From NCBI RefSeq assembly GCF_000004195.4, contig NC_030677.2, positions 42,843,142 through 42,907,141 of the forward strand: a DNA stretch of 64,000 nucleotides, given 5' to 3'. A model generated the notes under the pieces. It was not told the origin of the DNA. It did no database searches and saw only the letters and a list, made by a program, of their open reading frames with translations. The position numbers and the translations under genes were made by a program. This DNA is from Xenopus tropicalis (taxonomy: Eukaryota; Chordata; Amphibia; Anura; Pipidae). This document shows positions 45,303-57,714 of the stretch, one piece after another. Position 1 is the stretch's first letter; the number at the start of each line of letters is the position of its first letter.

Positions 45303-45540
45303 TTAAAGGAGAAGGACAGGTACAAACTAAGTAAGCTTTATCAGAAAGGTCTGTGTAAATACAGCCAGAAGCACTCACAGAAACACTCTATCAAAAGAAA
45401 CACAGGATTTCTTGTCTCCTTTTTTGGGAACATGTTCTTCTATATCAGACTTCCTCTCTTTTAGGGCTCCTTCAGGTTTGGGGCTTGAGTCTGCTCAGTT
45501 CTCTCCTCTCTCTCTCCCCCTCCCACAATCACAGGGGTTT
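45303..45540. mobile_element. TTAA-type MITE (GGAGAAGG family), right part missing
   Basis: TTAAAGGAGAAGGACAGGTA at the left and the family body up to the CTCTCTCCCCCTCCCA region. The right terminus is absent, and a different TTAA element follows at once. Confidence 0.8.
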
Positions 45541-45550
45541 ATATAATAAC

Positions 45551-45839
45551 TTAAGCTGGCCAAACACATGGCGATTTTCGATCTTTTGTGCGACCATCAG
45601 TTGTACGAAAGATCGCTCCAACCCTTCACTGACGTTCAGGGCTGAATCGTCAGATATGGAGGTAGAAACAATAGGATTCAGCCCTGAACATAGATTTTGC
45701 TCGGGCGCCTTCAATGGCGCTCAATCAAAATCTTCTAACCCACCCAATCGGCAAGTAGTCCAATATCTGCAGCCTTTTGTGATATCGGTCGCCTCGCCGA
45801 GTTGCCATACACGCACTGAATATCATACGAAAGCTTTAA
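45551..45839. mobile_element. TTAA-flanked MITE (TTAAGCTGGCCA ends)
   Basis: TTAAGCTGGCCAAACACATG at the left, GTTGCCATACACGCACTGAA toward the right, TTAA at 45836-45839. The interior has GATCTTTTGTGCGACC and TTCAGGGCTGAATC motifs that pair with one another. 289 bp. Confidence 0.75.
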
Positions 45840-46689
45840 GCTGATCATCTGTGGCTGGTCTCTTTACTTGTGTCATTATCCCATGTTTTCCTTTATCAGT
45901 GGAAATGTTTTTTTAAGTCACCAATGAAGATTTTGAATTCTTTAATTTAGCAAGGGCTACTTCCAAGACCCTTTTTGAGCTAGTCTAAGATATAAATCAT
46001 AAAGCAATTCCTCAGCTTTGAGAATGTACTTACTGGAGCACAAACCATGATTGTGTTCATACACATTCATTAGAGTCCCTGTATTAGCCTCCGTTTAACT
46101 AATAGCTTATTTACCTTCATTCATGCTGTGACCTTGAGTATAGTAAGCATGGAATGTGTGCTCAGAACTCTGAATAGATTGCTTTTGTATATTGAAATCA
46201 TTTCTACACAGGGATATCCAGTTCATTGACCTCTGGATTCTGTATTTTGCATAAGAGTCAGCTAGGTGTGGAGGTAAGCTAATGTATTACTCTTTCATGG
46301 TTAGGTCTTAAAACAAGTAGTAAGCAGCATTAAACCCTAGGTTACAGCTACTGTAGCTAAGCATAAACTCGATACAGATTTTGTAAGTGTTAATTAAAAT
46401 GACAAATCCATTAAAATGGACCTTGTTTCAATCAGTTAAACTTCTGACAGACTAAAGAGTGACTATTGTACATATAATCATTACATCTCAATTTTATGTT
46501 CTAATTATTGTGGCTCAGTTCCTGTTGTTAATATTTAATGGATCATTAACATCCAACAATACACTGCAATATTTCCTACCCCACATTTAGAGCCATTGTA
46601 TAATTGCTATTTATTTGCTAAGCCATTTGTTTAAAAAAATGGGGGACATCACCAAACACAGCCATTGTAGACTGACACTATACTGGCAT
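45840..46689. other. No gene seen
   Basis: AT-rich single-copy-looking DNA. Confidence 0.45.
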
Positions 46690-47045
46690 TATGAGTTTTT
46701 TTTTTAGTTGCCGTGATTAGTTGCCACAATGACTTTAAAAAAATTAATTAAAAGTTACTGTGACTATTTGCCCCATGTGTCTTTGGCCCTTGCTGCTGTG
46801 CTGCAAATTGGAGTGATATCACCCCCCCCCCCCAGCAGCAGATCAGCAGAACAATGGGCAGGTAACAAGATAAAAGCTCCCTGACACCTGTACTGCTAAA
46901 AATGCTCTAGAGGTAGATAAGAGAATAGCAGTCAGTAATATAACACTCAAATCTGGCCATGGCTCCTCTAGTTACATTGAGCAGGAGAAACAATAGCTTA
47001 TCTGAAAGCAGTTATTCAACTGGAATGAATTATTTGAATTTATGT
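46690..47045. repeat. Interspersed repeat shared with 24840-25440
   Basis: Uninterrupted copy of the repeat described at 24840, with the same C-run, CAGAACAATGGGCAGGTAAC, and CTAGTTACATTGAGCAGGAG in order. Confidence 0.7.
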
Positions 47046-47257
47046 CCACAGTTTAATTCAGTAATACAACTATACCATAAACATCATGACGTGTAATTTA
47101 CAAGGTGAGTTGGAAGGTGCAAAACACCTTGTTTCTTGCCCACAGTCTATCTTGGCAGCACTATGCTCTGCTCTTGCAGTTTTGTGCCCATGGCTGTCAT
47201 AGTGCTTATGTTGGTCTACATTTTAATTCCAGCAAGCATTCTCCTTACATAGTCAAG

Positions 47258-48668
47258 GGGGCTGATTTACTAACCCACGAATCCGAATCCGAACTGGAAA
47301 AATTCTGATTGGAAAACGAACATTTTGCGACTTTTTCGTATCTTTTGCGATTTTTTCGTCGCCGTTACGACTTTTCGTAAATTGTCGCGACTTTTTCGTA
47401 ACCATTACGACTTGCACGAATTGTCGCGACTTTTTCGTAGCCATTACGGTTTGCTCGTATCTTGTCGCGACTTTTTCGTATTGAGCGCTTGTAAACTGCG
47501 GGCAAAACTTTCAGACTTAGCATGATTTTGGAAGCCTCCCATAGGGCTCAATGGCACTCTGCAGCTCCAACCTGGCCCAAGGAAAGTCTCCCATAGGGCT
47601 CAATGGCACTCTGCAGCTCCAACCCGGCCCAAAGAAAGTCTCCCATAGGGCTCAATGGCACTCTGCAGCTCCAACCTGGCCCAAGGAAAGTCTCCTATAG
47701 GGCTCAATGGCACTCTGCAGCTCCAACCTGGCCCAAGGAAAGTCTCCCATAGGGCTCAATGGCACTCTGCAGCTCCAACCCGGCCCAAGGAAAGTCTCCC
47801 ATAGGGCTCAATGGCACTCTGCAGCTCCAACCCGGCCCAAGGAAAGTCTCCCATAGGGCTCAATGGCACTCTGCAGCTCCAACCTGGCCCAAGTAAAGTC
47901 TCCCATAGGGCTCAATGGCACTCTGCAGCTCCAACCTGGCCCAAGGAAAGTCTCCCATAGGGCTCAATGGCACTCTGCAGCTCCAACCTGGCCCAAGGAA
48001 AGTCTCCCATAGGACTCAATGGCACTCTGCAGCTCCAACCTGGCCCAAGGAAAGCCTCCCATAGGGCTCAATGGCACTCTGCAGCTCCAACCTGGCCCAA
48101 GGAAAGTCTCCCATAGGGCTCAATGGCACTCTGCAGCTCCAACCTGGCCCAAGGAAAGCCTCCCATAGGGCTCAATGGCACTCTGCAGCTCCAACCTGGC
48201 CCAAGGAAAGTCTCCCATAGGGCTCAATGGCACTCTGCAGCTCCAACCTGGCCCAAGGAAAGTCTCCCATAGGACTCAATGGCACTCTGCAGCTCCAACC
48301 TGGCCCAAGGAAAGTCTCCCATAGGGCTCAATGGAACTCTGCAGCTCCAACCTGGCCCGAGTTAAGTCTGCCATAGGGCTCAATGGCACTCTGCAGCTCC
48401 AACCCGGCCCAAGGAAAGCCTCCCATAGGGCTCAATGGCACTCTGCAGCTCCAACCTGGCCCAAGAAAAGTCACGATACGGAAGCTTGAATGAATCCGAA
48501 ACTTTCGTACTCGGCGCGAAGGCTACGAAAAAGTTGCGACAATTCGCGCAAGTCGTAGCGCTACGAAAAAGTTGCGACAATTTCCAAAAAAATCGCAAAA
48601 TACCGATCATTACGAAAAAAACGCATTCGGACGCCTTCAGACCGTTTGTGGATTAGTAAATGTGCCCC
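47258..48668. mobile_element. Harbinger-like MITE carrying a 52-bp minisatellite
   Basis: The left end GGGGCTGATTTACTAACCCA and the right end GGATTAGTAAATGTGCCCC belong to the same family as the two MITEs in the DIRS element. The left end is of the CGAATCCGAA type and the right end of the GATCATTACGAAAAAAACGC type. Between the ends there are 18 tandem units. Possible CAA duplication at both edges. 1.4 kb. Confidence 0.88.
47536..48471. repeat. 52-bp minisatellite, 18 exact-length units
   Basis: Unit starts CTCCCATAGGGCTCAATGGC and continues ACTCTGCAGCTCCAACCTGG, then CCCAAGGAAAGT. 936 bp is 18 x 52 with no indels; units differ by a few substitutions. The same unit occurs inverted at 51577-52807. 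Confidence 0.97.
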
Positions 48669-49313
48669 AAGGTGTTGTCTTACTTAAGACATGGAATACA
48701 TTTAATGATTTCGCTAAATTACCACTGGTACAATATTTGTGTGGATACACATTAAACGTTGTACATTAGATTTATTTTGGTTGGTAATTCTACATGGGAT
48801 TCTTGAGGATTCATTTGATGCCTTTGTGGCCAGGTGTAACAGCAAGCATGGATGGCATTTAGATCTCTTTTCAAAAAGTCTGGTCTTTCTAATGTATATA
48901 GGATGAATAATTCCTTACTCATATAACTGTCAAATTCATTTTAATAGATAATAGGTTTGGTAGATTTCTACTTAACATAGAAACATATTTTTCAAAAATT
49001 TCCCTCTTTCTCTTTTCTTACTTTTGAAGATGGAGTACAGAGTTCTTCTATCCTTCTACTGCTTCTGGTTTCTCCTTTAGCATAATTCACAGTCCCCAGG
49101 CAAATTAGCTCAGCTCTACATCTGCAAGTCTGTCCCGGAGATCCCAGAACCCACCCTGTGACTAGGGAAGCCACCTGTACAAAAATGATTGTTAAGAGTA
49201 GATGAGGCTTAAGTTGCTATACTAATGATCATAAAACATAAGCTGTAATTGAATAGATCATTTAATCAATTGGATACTAAATGTTAGATAATGTAGCCAT
49301 AGTGGTTTCATGG
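48669..49313. other. No gene seen
   Basis: AT-rich sequence, nothing recognised. Confidence 0.45.
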
Positions 49314-49998
49314 CTTAAAGAGGAACACCACCCAAACACAACTTAACCTTTTTGAAAATTAACCTTAATTTCAACTTTACAATATACATTAATAGTGATA
49401 AGCAAATCTGTCCCGTTTCGCTTCGCCATAAAATTCGCGAAATGGCAAGAAAACTTGCGAAACAGCAAAAAATTTGTGAAACGCATCTGGCGCGAGATTT
49501 TTTTTGTCACCCGCATCTTTTTTGTTGCCCGCATCTATTTTCTGTCGCCTGCACTTTTTTGACGCGACCGCGCCTTTTTCTGAAGCAAAAACAGTTATCT
49601 AGGCATAATCCCCTGTTCTACTGCTGATCTGGCTGACTGCTTTGAGACTCTAAAAAAAAAAAAGATTAACAGTAGTTGACTGTCCTCAGTCTGCCTTCAA
49701 CCCGCATCCTCCAAATCCCACAATTCCCTGCACATGTGATTTCAACAAGGAAAGTAATAGTCATAGTGTAATGCATTGTGGGTTATGTAGTTCCTGCATG
49801 CTGTCAGTAAGCTGCGGAGAAATTGTTACAATTTATAACATCAATGTTTTAGTACCTTCTCCCCTGCCAGGATTTCAAATGATGCAGATAGAGAAGAACT
49901 GTTTTACAGCATATAAAAATGGTATTTATTCATACTTGTTGAGGGAACTGATTACAGTGATAGGTATATTAGGTTTGGAAGACGAAATTCCCCTTTAA
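49314..49998. mobile_element. TTAA-flanked MITE with nested hAT-like fragment
   Basis: TTAAAGAGGAACACCACCCA at the left and GAAATTCCCCTTTAA at the right, TTAA at both edges. A fragment of the TAGTGATGAGC family sits at 49393-49575 with only its left end preserved. Confidence 0.8.
49393..49575. mobile_element. hAT-like MITE fragment
   Basis: TAGTGATAAGCAAATCTGTC and TTCGCTTCGCC at the left; the right end is missing. Confidence 0.7.
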
Positions 49999-50044
49999 AA
50001 TATTTTGGTTAAACCAACTCCTGGTAACAACTTACGTTTGTGAA

Positions 50045-50460
50045 AATTTATGTTGTAGATTTAAACACTTGCGATATAAATCTGCAAAGCTTCGTAAAGA
50101 AAATACTAATTGCAATCAGAGTTTGAAAATTACAAGCCGGGTAAAGGTTGATAATAAACTTCAGAGTGAGAACAGTTTTAGAAATCATAGCAAAGGAACA
50201 GGTTTGATTTTGATGAGAAGCTAAAGCTATTTCCAAAGGGATGGGAAATATTTCATTAATTATGCATTCTTTTATATTCTTCTGAAAAGGCAAGCATTGA
50301 CTTGCTAACTTCTTGATTAGAACATTGCACTTTACTTCTAAATGACTAAAACCTTTGCAGATATGATCCATTATGCTCAGCTGGGTTTTTCCATAATTTG
50401 TCAATCTTGCATTCACACCGACAGGCTTCTGAAATTGCCACAAATGTTATTTTAATTAAG
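50045..50460. other. Single-copy-looking block, candidate conserved non-coding DNA
   Basis: No transposon ends, no tandem repeats and no coding frame. The 131-codon minus-strand ORF has no recognisable domain. TTAATTATGCAT and TTTTAATTAAGC are homeodomain/POU-like motifs. Only a guess without alignment. Confidence 0.25.
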
Positions 50461-50872
50461 CAGGGCATATATTATTGTTTTGTTTGAAAGAGAACCCAAC
50501 GCATCAAATGATACCATTGCTTAGACGTTAAATATTTACATCTGTGTGTGTTTTTAATTACAATTCTAATTGCAATTTAAAATATCAAAACTGCAATTTG
50601 TTGTAATTGATTTCGTTTTTTTTGCTATAATTAGCATTAGGAGACACCAATGCAATGGGACAATGTGTCGTTAAAGAGTAAGTAAAGCTTTTTCTCTTAA
50701 ATCTCTAAAATGACTCTGTACAGCTCCCAAATGAACATACCTTTTTTCCCTGCATCCAGATTTCTCTATTACAGCCAGTTTAACTAGAGCTCTTTCACTG
50801 ACTTCCTTGTCTAGAGTGAAGCTCTGCCCCTTTTGCTTTCTAAACACTCTTTATTTCATTAACTATGATGAC

Positions 50873-51175
50873 TAGTGATAGTTTCAGCAGGCATGGATTC
50901 GCAGTGAATTTCTGCGTTTCGCCATTGGCGGATTGTTTCGCGAAACGGATGAAAAAATTCGCTGTGGAAAAATTTGCCGCACATCCAAAAATTGTCGCCG
51001 CCGTCAAAAAAGAATAGTCACGGGCGGCAAAAGAATAGCCGCGCGACGAAATAATAGCTGCGGGCGACAAAAGAATAGCCATGCAACAAAATAATAGCCA
51101 CGGCCCTTTCGCAAATTTTTTGCCGTTTCGCAAATTTTTTGGCAAAGCGAAACGGAACAGATTCGCTCATCACTA
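50873..51175. mobile_element. hAT-like MITE (TAGTGATGAGC family), 8-bp duplication
   Basis: Perfect ATGATGAC at 50865-50872 and 51176-51183. TAGTGATAGTTTCAGCAGG to AACAGATTCGCTCATCACTA. It is the inverted relative of 37375-37935 and holds a few of the same GAATAGCCGCGCGACGAAAT monomers. Confidence 0.94.
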
Positions 51176-51393
51176 ATGATGACTTTGGGGCAGAGCTTTA
51201 TGCTAGACAAGGAAGTCAGTAAAATAGCTGCAGTTCAGCTGCTTGTAACAGAGAAACAAAATAAATCTGTTTTTATAAATTTTAAAATAAAAGGCTTACT
51301 TATAAGTTGCAGCATATCTATACCCAACAAAAAAATTCACTTGTCCTATTACTAATAATAATGTCATTCTATTCTTGCTTTTTTAAACATTAA

Positions 51394-52933
51394 GGGGCCT
51401 ATTCATTAAAGTTTGATGTAGTCCGAATGGAACAAATTTGTAGTTTTTTTGACTTTTAGAACTGTGCATATATCTATGAAACTTCTTTAATTTCCACAAC
51501 TTTTTTGCACTTTGTGGCAATTTGTGCAACAAAATTGTATTTGTCGCAATGAGTACGAAAGTTTCAGATTCATTCAAGCACTCAGCAGAGTGCTATTGAG
51601 CCCTATGGGAGACTTTCCTTGGTCCAGGTTGGAGCTGCAGAGTGCCATTGAGCCCTATGGGAGACTTTCCTTGGTCCAGGTTGGAGCTGCAGAGTGCCAT
51701 TGAGCCCTATGGGAGGCTTTCCTTGGGCCGGGTTGGAGCTGCAGAGTGCCATTGAGCCCTATGGGAGACTTTCCTTGGTCCAGGTTGGAGCTGCAGAGTG
51801 CCATTGAGCCCTATGGGAGACTTTCCTTGGGCCAGGTTGGAGCTGCAGAGTGCCATTGAGCCCTATGGGAGACTTTCCTTGGTCCAGGTTGGAGCTGCAG
51901 AGTGCCATTGATCCCTATGGGAGACTTTCCTTGGGCTGGGTTGGAGCTGCAGAGTGCCATTGAGCCCTATGGGAGACTTTCCTTGGGCCAGGTTGGAGCT
52001 GCAGAGTGCCATTGAGCCCTATGCGAGACTTTCCTTGGGCCAGGTTGGAGCTGCAGAGTGCCATTGAGCCCTATGGGAGACTTTCCTTGGGCCAGGTTGG
52101 AGCTGCAGAGTGCCATTGAGCCCTATGGGAGACTTTCCTTGGGCCAGGTTGGAGCTGCAGAGTGCCATTGAGCCCTATGGGAGACTTTCCTTGGTCCAGG
52201 TTGGAGCTGCAGAGTGCCATTGAGCCCTATGGGAGACTTTCCTTGGTCCAGGTTGGAGCTGCAGAGTGCCATTGAGCCCTATGGGAGACTTTCCTTGGGC
52301 CAGGTTGGAGCTGCAGAGTGCCATTGAGCCCTATGGGAGACTTTCCTTGGGCCAGGTTGGAGCTGCAGAGTGACATTGAGCCCTATGGGAGACTTTCCTT
52401 GGGCCGGGTTGGAGCTGCAGAGTGCCATTGAGCCCTATGCGAGACTTTCCTTGGGCCAGGTTGGAGCTGCAGAGTGCCATTGAGCCCTATGGGAGACTTT
52501 CCTTGGGCCAGGTTGGAGCTGCAGAGTGCCATTGAGCCCTATGGGAGACTTTCCTTGGGCCGGGTTGGAGCTGCAGAGTGCCATTGAGCCCTATGGGAGA
52601 CTTTCCTTGGGCCGGGTTGGAGCTGCAGAGTGCCATTGAGCCCTATGGGAGACTTTCCTTGGGCCAGGTTGGAGCTGCAGAGTGCCATTGAGCCCTATGG
52701 GAGACTTTCCTTGGGCCAGGTTGGAGCTGCAGAGTGCCATTGAGCCCTGTGGGAGACTTTCCTTGGACCAGGTTGGAGCAGCAGAGTGCCATTGAGTCCT
52801 ATGCGAGGCTTCCAAAACATGCACAGAAGGTTCAAAGTCAGAAAGTTTTTTGCTACTTTTACAATCGTTCAGATTGTAAAAGTTTCAGAACTTTCGGATC
52901 GTACCACAATATTTCCGTATGACCATGATACCC
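51394..52933. mobile_element. MITE carrying the inverted 52-bp minisatellite, TAA duplication
   Basis: GGGGCCTATTCATTAAAG at the left and CATGATACCC at the right, TAA at 51391-51393 and 52934-52936. Sequences flanking the array (GAGTACGAAAGTTTCAGATT on one side, GAGGCTTCCAAAACATG on the other) are the inverse of those flanking the array at 47536-48471, so the two elements are related and in opposite orientation. Confidence 0.85.
51577..52807. repeat. 52-bp minisatellite, one partial and 23 exact-length units
   Basis: Inverse of the unit at 47536. 51612-52807 is 23 x 52 bp with no indels. Variants GGTCCAGG, GGGCCGGG and GGGCCAGG are interspersed. Confidence 0.97.
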
Positions 52934-53355
52934 TAAGGGTCCATCATTGAAAAACAGCCTGTACCGTCACTAAACCTTATAGTTGCCATTATACATTTAG
53001 GAATTTATTGTGCTCTTGGTTTGCACCAAGACTAGGATTGTGTCTAAGTATGTTTTATCACCCTAAATAATATATTTCCATTGCTTCAGAGTCCAACCAT
53101 TACACCACCTTCACCACTGCTTGGCATTGGCCATATATAGCTAGGCAAACAGAAATATGGGCCACAAAATGAACACCACATTTTTTCAGTATTGTTGCCG
53201 TGGTTTTATTCGGGCAGACTGAGTATACCAGTAGTATTATAGAATTGATAGAGAATGTTTTCTCTGTATGGTGTGCATACTTGCTGTGCAACCTACTTTA
53301 CTTGCAAAAGATTTAACAGTAACATTCTCAGGATTTCTAAAGCACTATTGTAGCC

Positions 53356-53840
53356 TTAAAGGAGAAGGAAAGGTAAAAACTAAGTAAGCTTACTAAGTAA
53401 GTAATCAGAAAGATCTATCTAAATACAGCCATTCACAGCACTCACAGAAAGAGTCCTCTATCAAAAGAGACATGTTCTTTGGTATCTGACTTCCTCTCTC
53501 AGAAAAATGTTTCATTTCTGAGGCCAGAGACTGCGCAGCTCTCCCCTCTCAGCCCTCTCCTGCACCCCCCTCCCATAAGAGTGCATAAGAACTCATCCCC
53601 CCTTCCCTTAGGAATGTGTGATCTGAGCTTCCAACCTCTAGAGCTGCAGCAGGAAGCTACCAAGACCAAGCTAAAATGGCAGCTGTTATCTTAAACAAAC
53701 AAACAGAGGGAGCTTCTAGGGCTCTTTACTCAGGTAAGGTATGGTAAAGCTTCTGCAGAATAAATATAGTGTTCTAGGTGGCACTAATGTGGGAATCTAT
53801 TGGCAGTAAAATGCCAAAATGACTTTCCTTCTCCTTTTAA
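53356..53840. mobile_element. TTAA-flanked piggyBac-like MITE (GGAGAAGG family)
   Basis: TTAAAGGAGAAGGAAAGGTA at the left and GACTTTCCTTCTCCTTTTAA at the right. Same orientation as the 6157 copy. Contains a small local duplication of CTTACTAAGTAAG near 53390. Confidence 0.88.
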
Positions 53841-54766
53841 AGAGCATTTAATTTATTTTGATGTTGATTTATTCATTAATAAAAAAAAAAAAATCACAAT
53901 TATATTACATTTAGTACAGTTATTCTAAAAGAGCCACAAAATGCAACACTGTTCCTCGGTCTGAGCGGCTTTTCCAAAACACTTTTATAATGTTTTTATA
54001 ACAGTTGTGGAAGGGCATTGCAGAATAATAAATGAATCTAAAATATGTTTCACATTGTTTAAAAAGCACATAAAGTACAAAGAATGTGAGGCACCTAAAA
54101 AATTACACTCATCAGTATTCACTTGTGTTGCCTTCATGGCGATAGTTCTACCTGCTTTATGACCAACACAATAAATCATCTTTTCAGCTGTCTATAATTT
54201 GCGCAAATTGATTGTAATCGGAAAAGAAAAAATGTATGACTTTTCTTCCTTTCTTTTAGATCAAACTGCAATTTATCTAGAAATATGAATTCCTGGCTTA
54301 GTCTGAAAAAAAAACAGTGCATAATGTGTTAGCCATCAATTCTGCAGCTGACAGTATGTTCTGTGTAGGTGAAGGCCACAGATTGTTGCAAAAGCGCTGA
54401 TAATAAAAGATATCCCTGAGATTAAGATTTATAAAGAAAAAGCAATAAGGACCCAATTATTTCATTGTAGTCTCTTTTTTTCTTTATTACTAAAATCTTC
54501 TATTTCTTTTACAAAGAATTTTGTAATTCTGTTTTGGAAATGATGAGAATCTTTATTAAAGACCAATTACTTTGTATTACTGCAGAGCTGGTAAAATGAG
54601 ACTAATGTGAGAAGCAATAAAGGGAACTACAGGACTCTGTTTGGTAAGTAAAACGTCCATCATGGTACAGTCAATTATAATGGCTAGAAAGTTCCCATTG
54701 ATCAGTAAGCAGCAAGCTTGTACAGAGATAAGAACAGAAGCCAGACATAATTGGCACATTGTATAC
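53841..54766. other. No gene seen
   Basis: AT-rich, nothing recognised. Confidence 0.45.
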
Positions 54767-54771
54767 AGTAG

Positions 54772-55221
54772 TGTCACCTTCTCCCTGAGGAGACCAGCAG
54801 GCAAAATCGTAGTCCAGAAGTCAGGCCAAGGTCAAACATGAAATCCAATGAACAGGACAAGGAGGGACCAGAAATGAAGGAACAAGGCTGGGGTCACAGA
54901 ACAGGAACAGAAGCTCAGTAGGCAGGTAACAAGGACTGGAACAGGATACCAGAGCCCAGATCACAAAATTATGCTCAGTGAAGCTCAATGACCAAGCACC
55001 GAGCATTGATCAGGAAAAGGCTTTTAAAGAGTGATTACAGGATGGAAAACACATGAGAATAATGAAGTGGGTGGAGGAAAGGGAGAAGACAGCTAAATAC
55101 AAGAAGAGAGTGACAGGAGGATTGGTCTTGAATGGCCCTAAGTGCCTCCAGTGGCTCAGAAGGCAAATGCACGCCAGCAGGAATACACAAATCAGTGTTT
55201 CAGTCCTGGCTGATCATGACA
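54772..55221 (-). mobile_element. Solo LTR, 450 bp, 5-bp target duplication
   Basis: AGTAG at 54767-54771 and at 55222-55226 flanks a sequence that starts TGTCACC and ends CATGACA, so both strands read TGTCA...TGACA, the TG...CA rule of LTRs. On the minus strand it begins TGTCATGATCAGCC and contains TTTAAAAGCC as a TATA-like box near the middle, so the element probably lay on the minus strand. There is no internal region on either side, so the provirus-like form has been lost by recombination between its LTRs. A 5-bp duplication fits gypsy-type elements; the family is not identified. Confidence 0.88.
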
Positions 55222-55226
55222 AGTAG

Positions 55227-57230
55227 ATGCGGTTAAAACAAGTTTTTTTAATCAGCAAATAATGAATATATCCAGCAGCAGCCATATGATAACCAGAATG
55301 TTTACCAACTGATGATGTTGTTTACCTTATATAATGGGCCACAACATAGAGCAGTAAGACAAATCCATTAGATAATTTTAGAACGCACACTTACACACTA
55401 TGACCTGTGTTATTCCACGTTCTTACTCACCAACATTTTTAGGAGGAGCTTTAGTTCCCCTGCCTGCCCTGTGTAATTCAATAGTTAACAAAAACCATAG
55501 ATTAAACCAATAGGCAAAAGTATGCTTGGCACAAGACATATTCATTAAACTCTTGTTGAACAAGAGCGTATACTGCCCCTTTAACAGGCTTCCTCTCAAA
55601 GCTCATTAAAGTCAATTACAATTGGAAGCACAGGCTTGTGTTTAGATCTGGCAATATCTAATGCATAAAGGGGAACATTTGGCCCAAAAAAGCACTTCTT
55701 CTCTACTCAAAGCAAGTGAAGGTAAACATCAAGGTCTGTGTTTTGTACTTCACACCGAGAGCCCAATCATTTTTTCAGATTACAATAAAAAAGAAAAGAA
55801 GATCAATTTTGTAGATATGAAATACCAAATTATGTAAGAAAATGGTGACAAAAAACATTTGTTGGAAGAACTTAGCTGCCAGATGAGTATCAGAGTGCAA
55901 TCTAGCTCACAGATTAGCCCAATATACTATAGTGGTTCTTTTTGAATCATTTCTCAAATGCTTTACTAAATTGTCTTTCAGTTTAGGGATACTCCCTGTT
56001 GAGGTTATAATAGAAAAGGAAGATTTGTATTCCCGAGAGAAGTTCTCCACTGTTAAAAGTTCTAAAGTTGCTGTTTAAAAGCACTCTGTGTGGTTTTAGT
56101 TAAAAATTTATAGGTTCTCTGTGTGTGAAATACAAGCTGAAGAGTTATAAATTCTCTGTCAGAAGTAGAAGTTAAAGATTTTTAGGCTATGTAACTAAAA
56201 CCTGGGCATTGCAACTCCATATTTCTGTACCAGAAACTCGAGCCAATGTGATTTGATTTAAGAACCTCTGACTCCCAACAGGTTTTACATCATCGTATGC
56301 AAGTGCCCATCCTGAGTGAAAAATGCAAATGTAGTTAATTTTGCTGCCTGAAAAGTGAGTAAAATACATGGAAGAAAATAAGAGAGAGATTAGAGGGAGA
56401 TTCAAAGGTCCTAGAATAATTAGAATTAATAATAATAATTAGAAATCTCCCAAACTCTATATAACTATAGTCATTGCAATATGTTAAATGACTTGGTAAC
56501 TGGTAACTCATTCTAGAATAAATACATTATTTTAATGATGATTCCTGCATTCAGTTGTTGCAGAATTCTGTGCCCCCTGTCATGTACTAGAAGTGTAATG
56601 TATGTTCTTTTGATGTTTTTCCTTAAATCTTAAGATTTAAATGATTTCACTCCACAGTATTTAGGTTAGTTTGAGATTCTCTGGACCCAGGTCTGCTGTC
56701 CCTATTAATGCTATGCTATGGGAACTCAGGAATCACAGCCACATTAATGGTGGTGGTAGCTTGAGGGTTTCCCAGGGCCAATAGGTGCACTTGTGCTTAT
56801 TCACAAGGGGCAGGATGGACATACTGATGCTAAAATATATTGAAGTTTGAGGACAAAAGTATAATGAATTGCATTAATAAGTGCAGCATTTGGGTCTATT
56901 TTAGTATGACTACACTTATTTGCTTACCTTTGGGATAGCACCATGTCTGTGAAATTCTATTAAACGAGGTGTAATATTGGCACTTGTTCACACACAGTAG
57001 CTTGGGAGCAGTACAGTTCCGATTACAGTAACTGCAATAACATTCCTATTGTGTTCAGCCCTTCAGGGAACTTCTTAGCCAACTAAGGGGAAATTCTTGG
57101 AACACTTTAACCTCATTTCCATTTCATATAATGGGAAACAGTGGAGAGAAGAATAAGACAACTCAAACAATAAAACAAGGCAATTGAAATAAATAAAACT
57201 GTCACTTCAACTTATTTTGTGGTCAGGATC
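55227..57230. other. No gene seen
   Basis: About 2 kb of AT-rich, mainly single-copy-looking DNA. No exon, RNA gene or transposon end was recognised. Confidence 0.45.
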
Positions 57231-57619
57231 ACTAGGCATGAGCAAACTTTCGGTATAGCGTCGTGGTGAAAGGTACATTTTTGGCATCACTGAAAATTTT
57301 TGCGTACTTGTGCCAGAAAAGAAAAAAAACATAAAAAAACCAGGAGACTTTATTATTATGCACCCTTTGCCTTCCGCATTGAGCAGTCAGATTGAAGTCC
57401 TCCCCACCCTTCTCCTGTGCTGAAGAAGCGGTGTAAACACTGTGTTTGGAAGAGACAACATGGGAGCCTTTTTTTCTGTAAAGAACAGTTGTAGCACAGT
57501 GGAATAGCAGCACCTGTAACAAGGTAGGGCAGAGTATGTGCAGAGATGTGCAGAGATAAAACTGAAATGTAATGTCTTATTGACTCCAATGACAAAGTCT
57601 AGCTTTGCTCATCACTAAA
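57231..57619. mobile_element. hAT-like MITE (TAGTGATGAGC-related), unusual interior
   Basis: Decayed ends TAGGCATGAGCAAACTTT and AGCTTTGCTCATCACTA, with no clear duplication. The interior is unrelated to the other family copies. Confidence 0.6.
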
Positions 57620-57714
57620 GTTGCAAATGCAGATATTGAATCTAAACAAGAGTTAGTAAATCTGTATTTTATTAGTGACATTTCTATGGATTGTTTTATT
57701 TTTATGCTATAGAG

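Noticed and set aside
45485..45844. 119-codon ORF
   Set aside because: Runs across the junction of two unrelated MITEs.
50048..50443. 131-codon ORF on the minus strand
   Set aside because: Featureless peptide in AT-rich DNA; no domain or start context.
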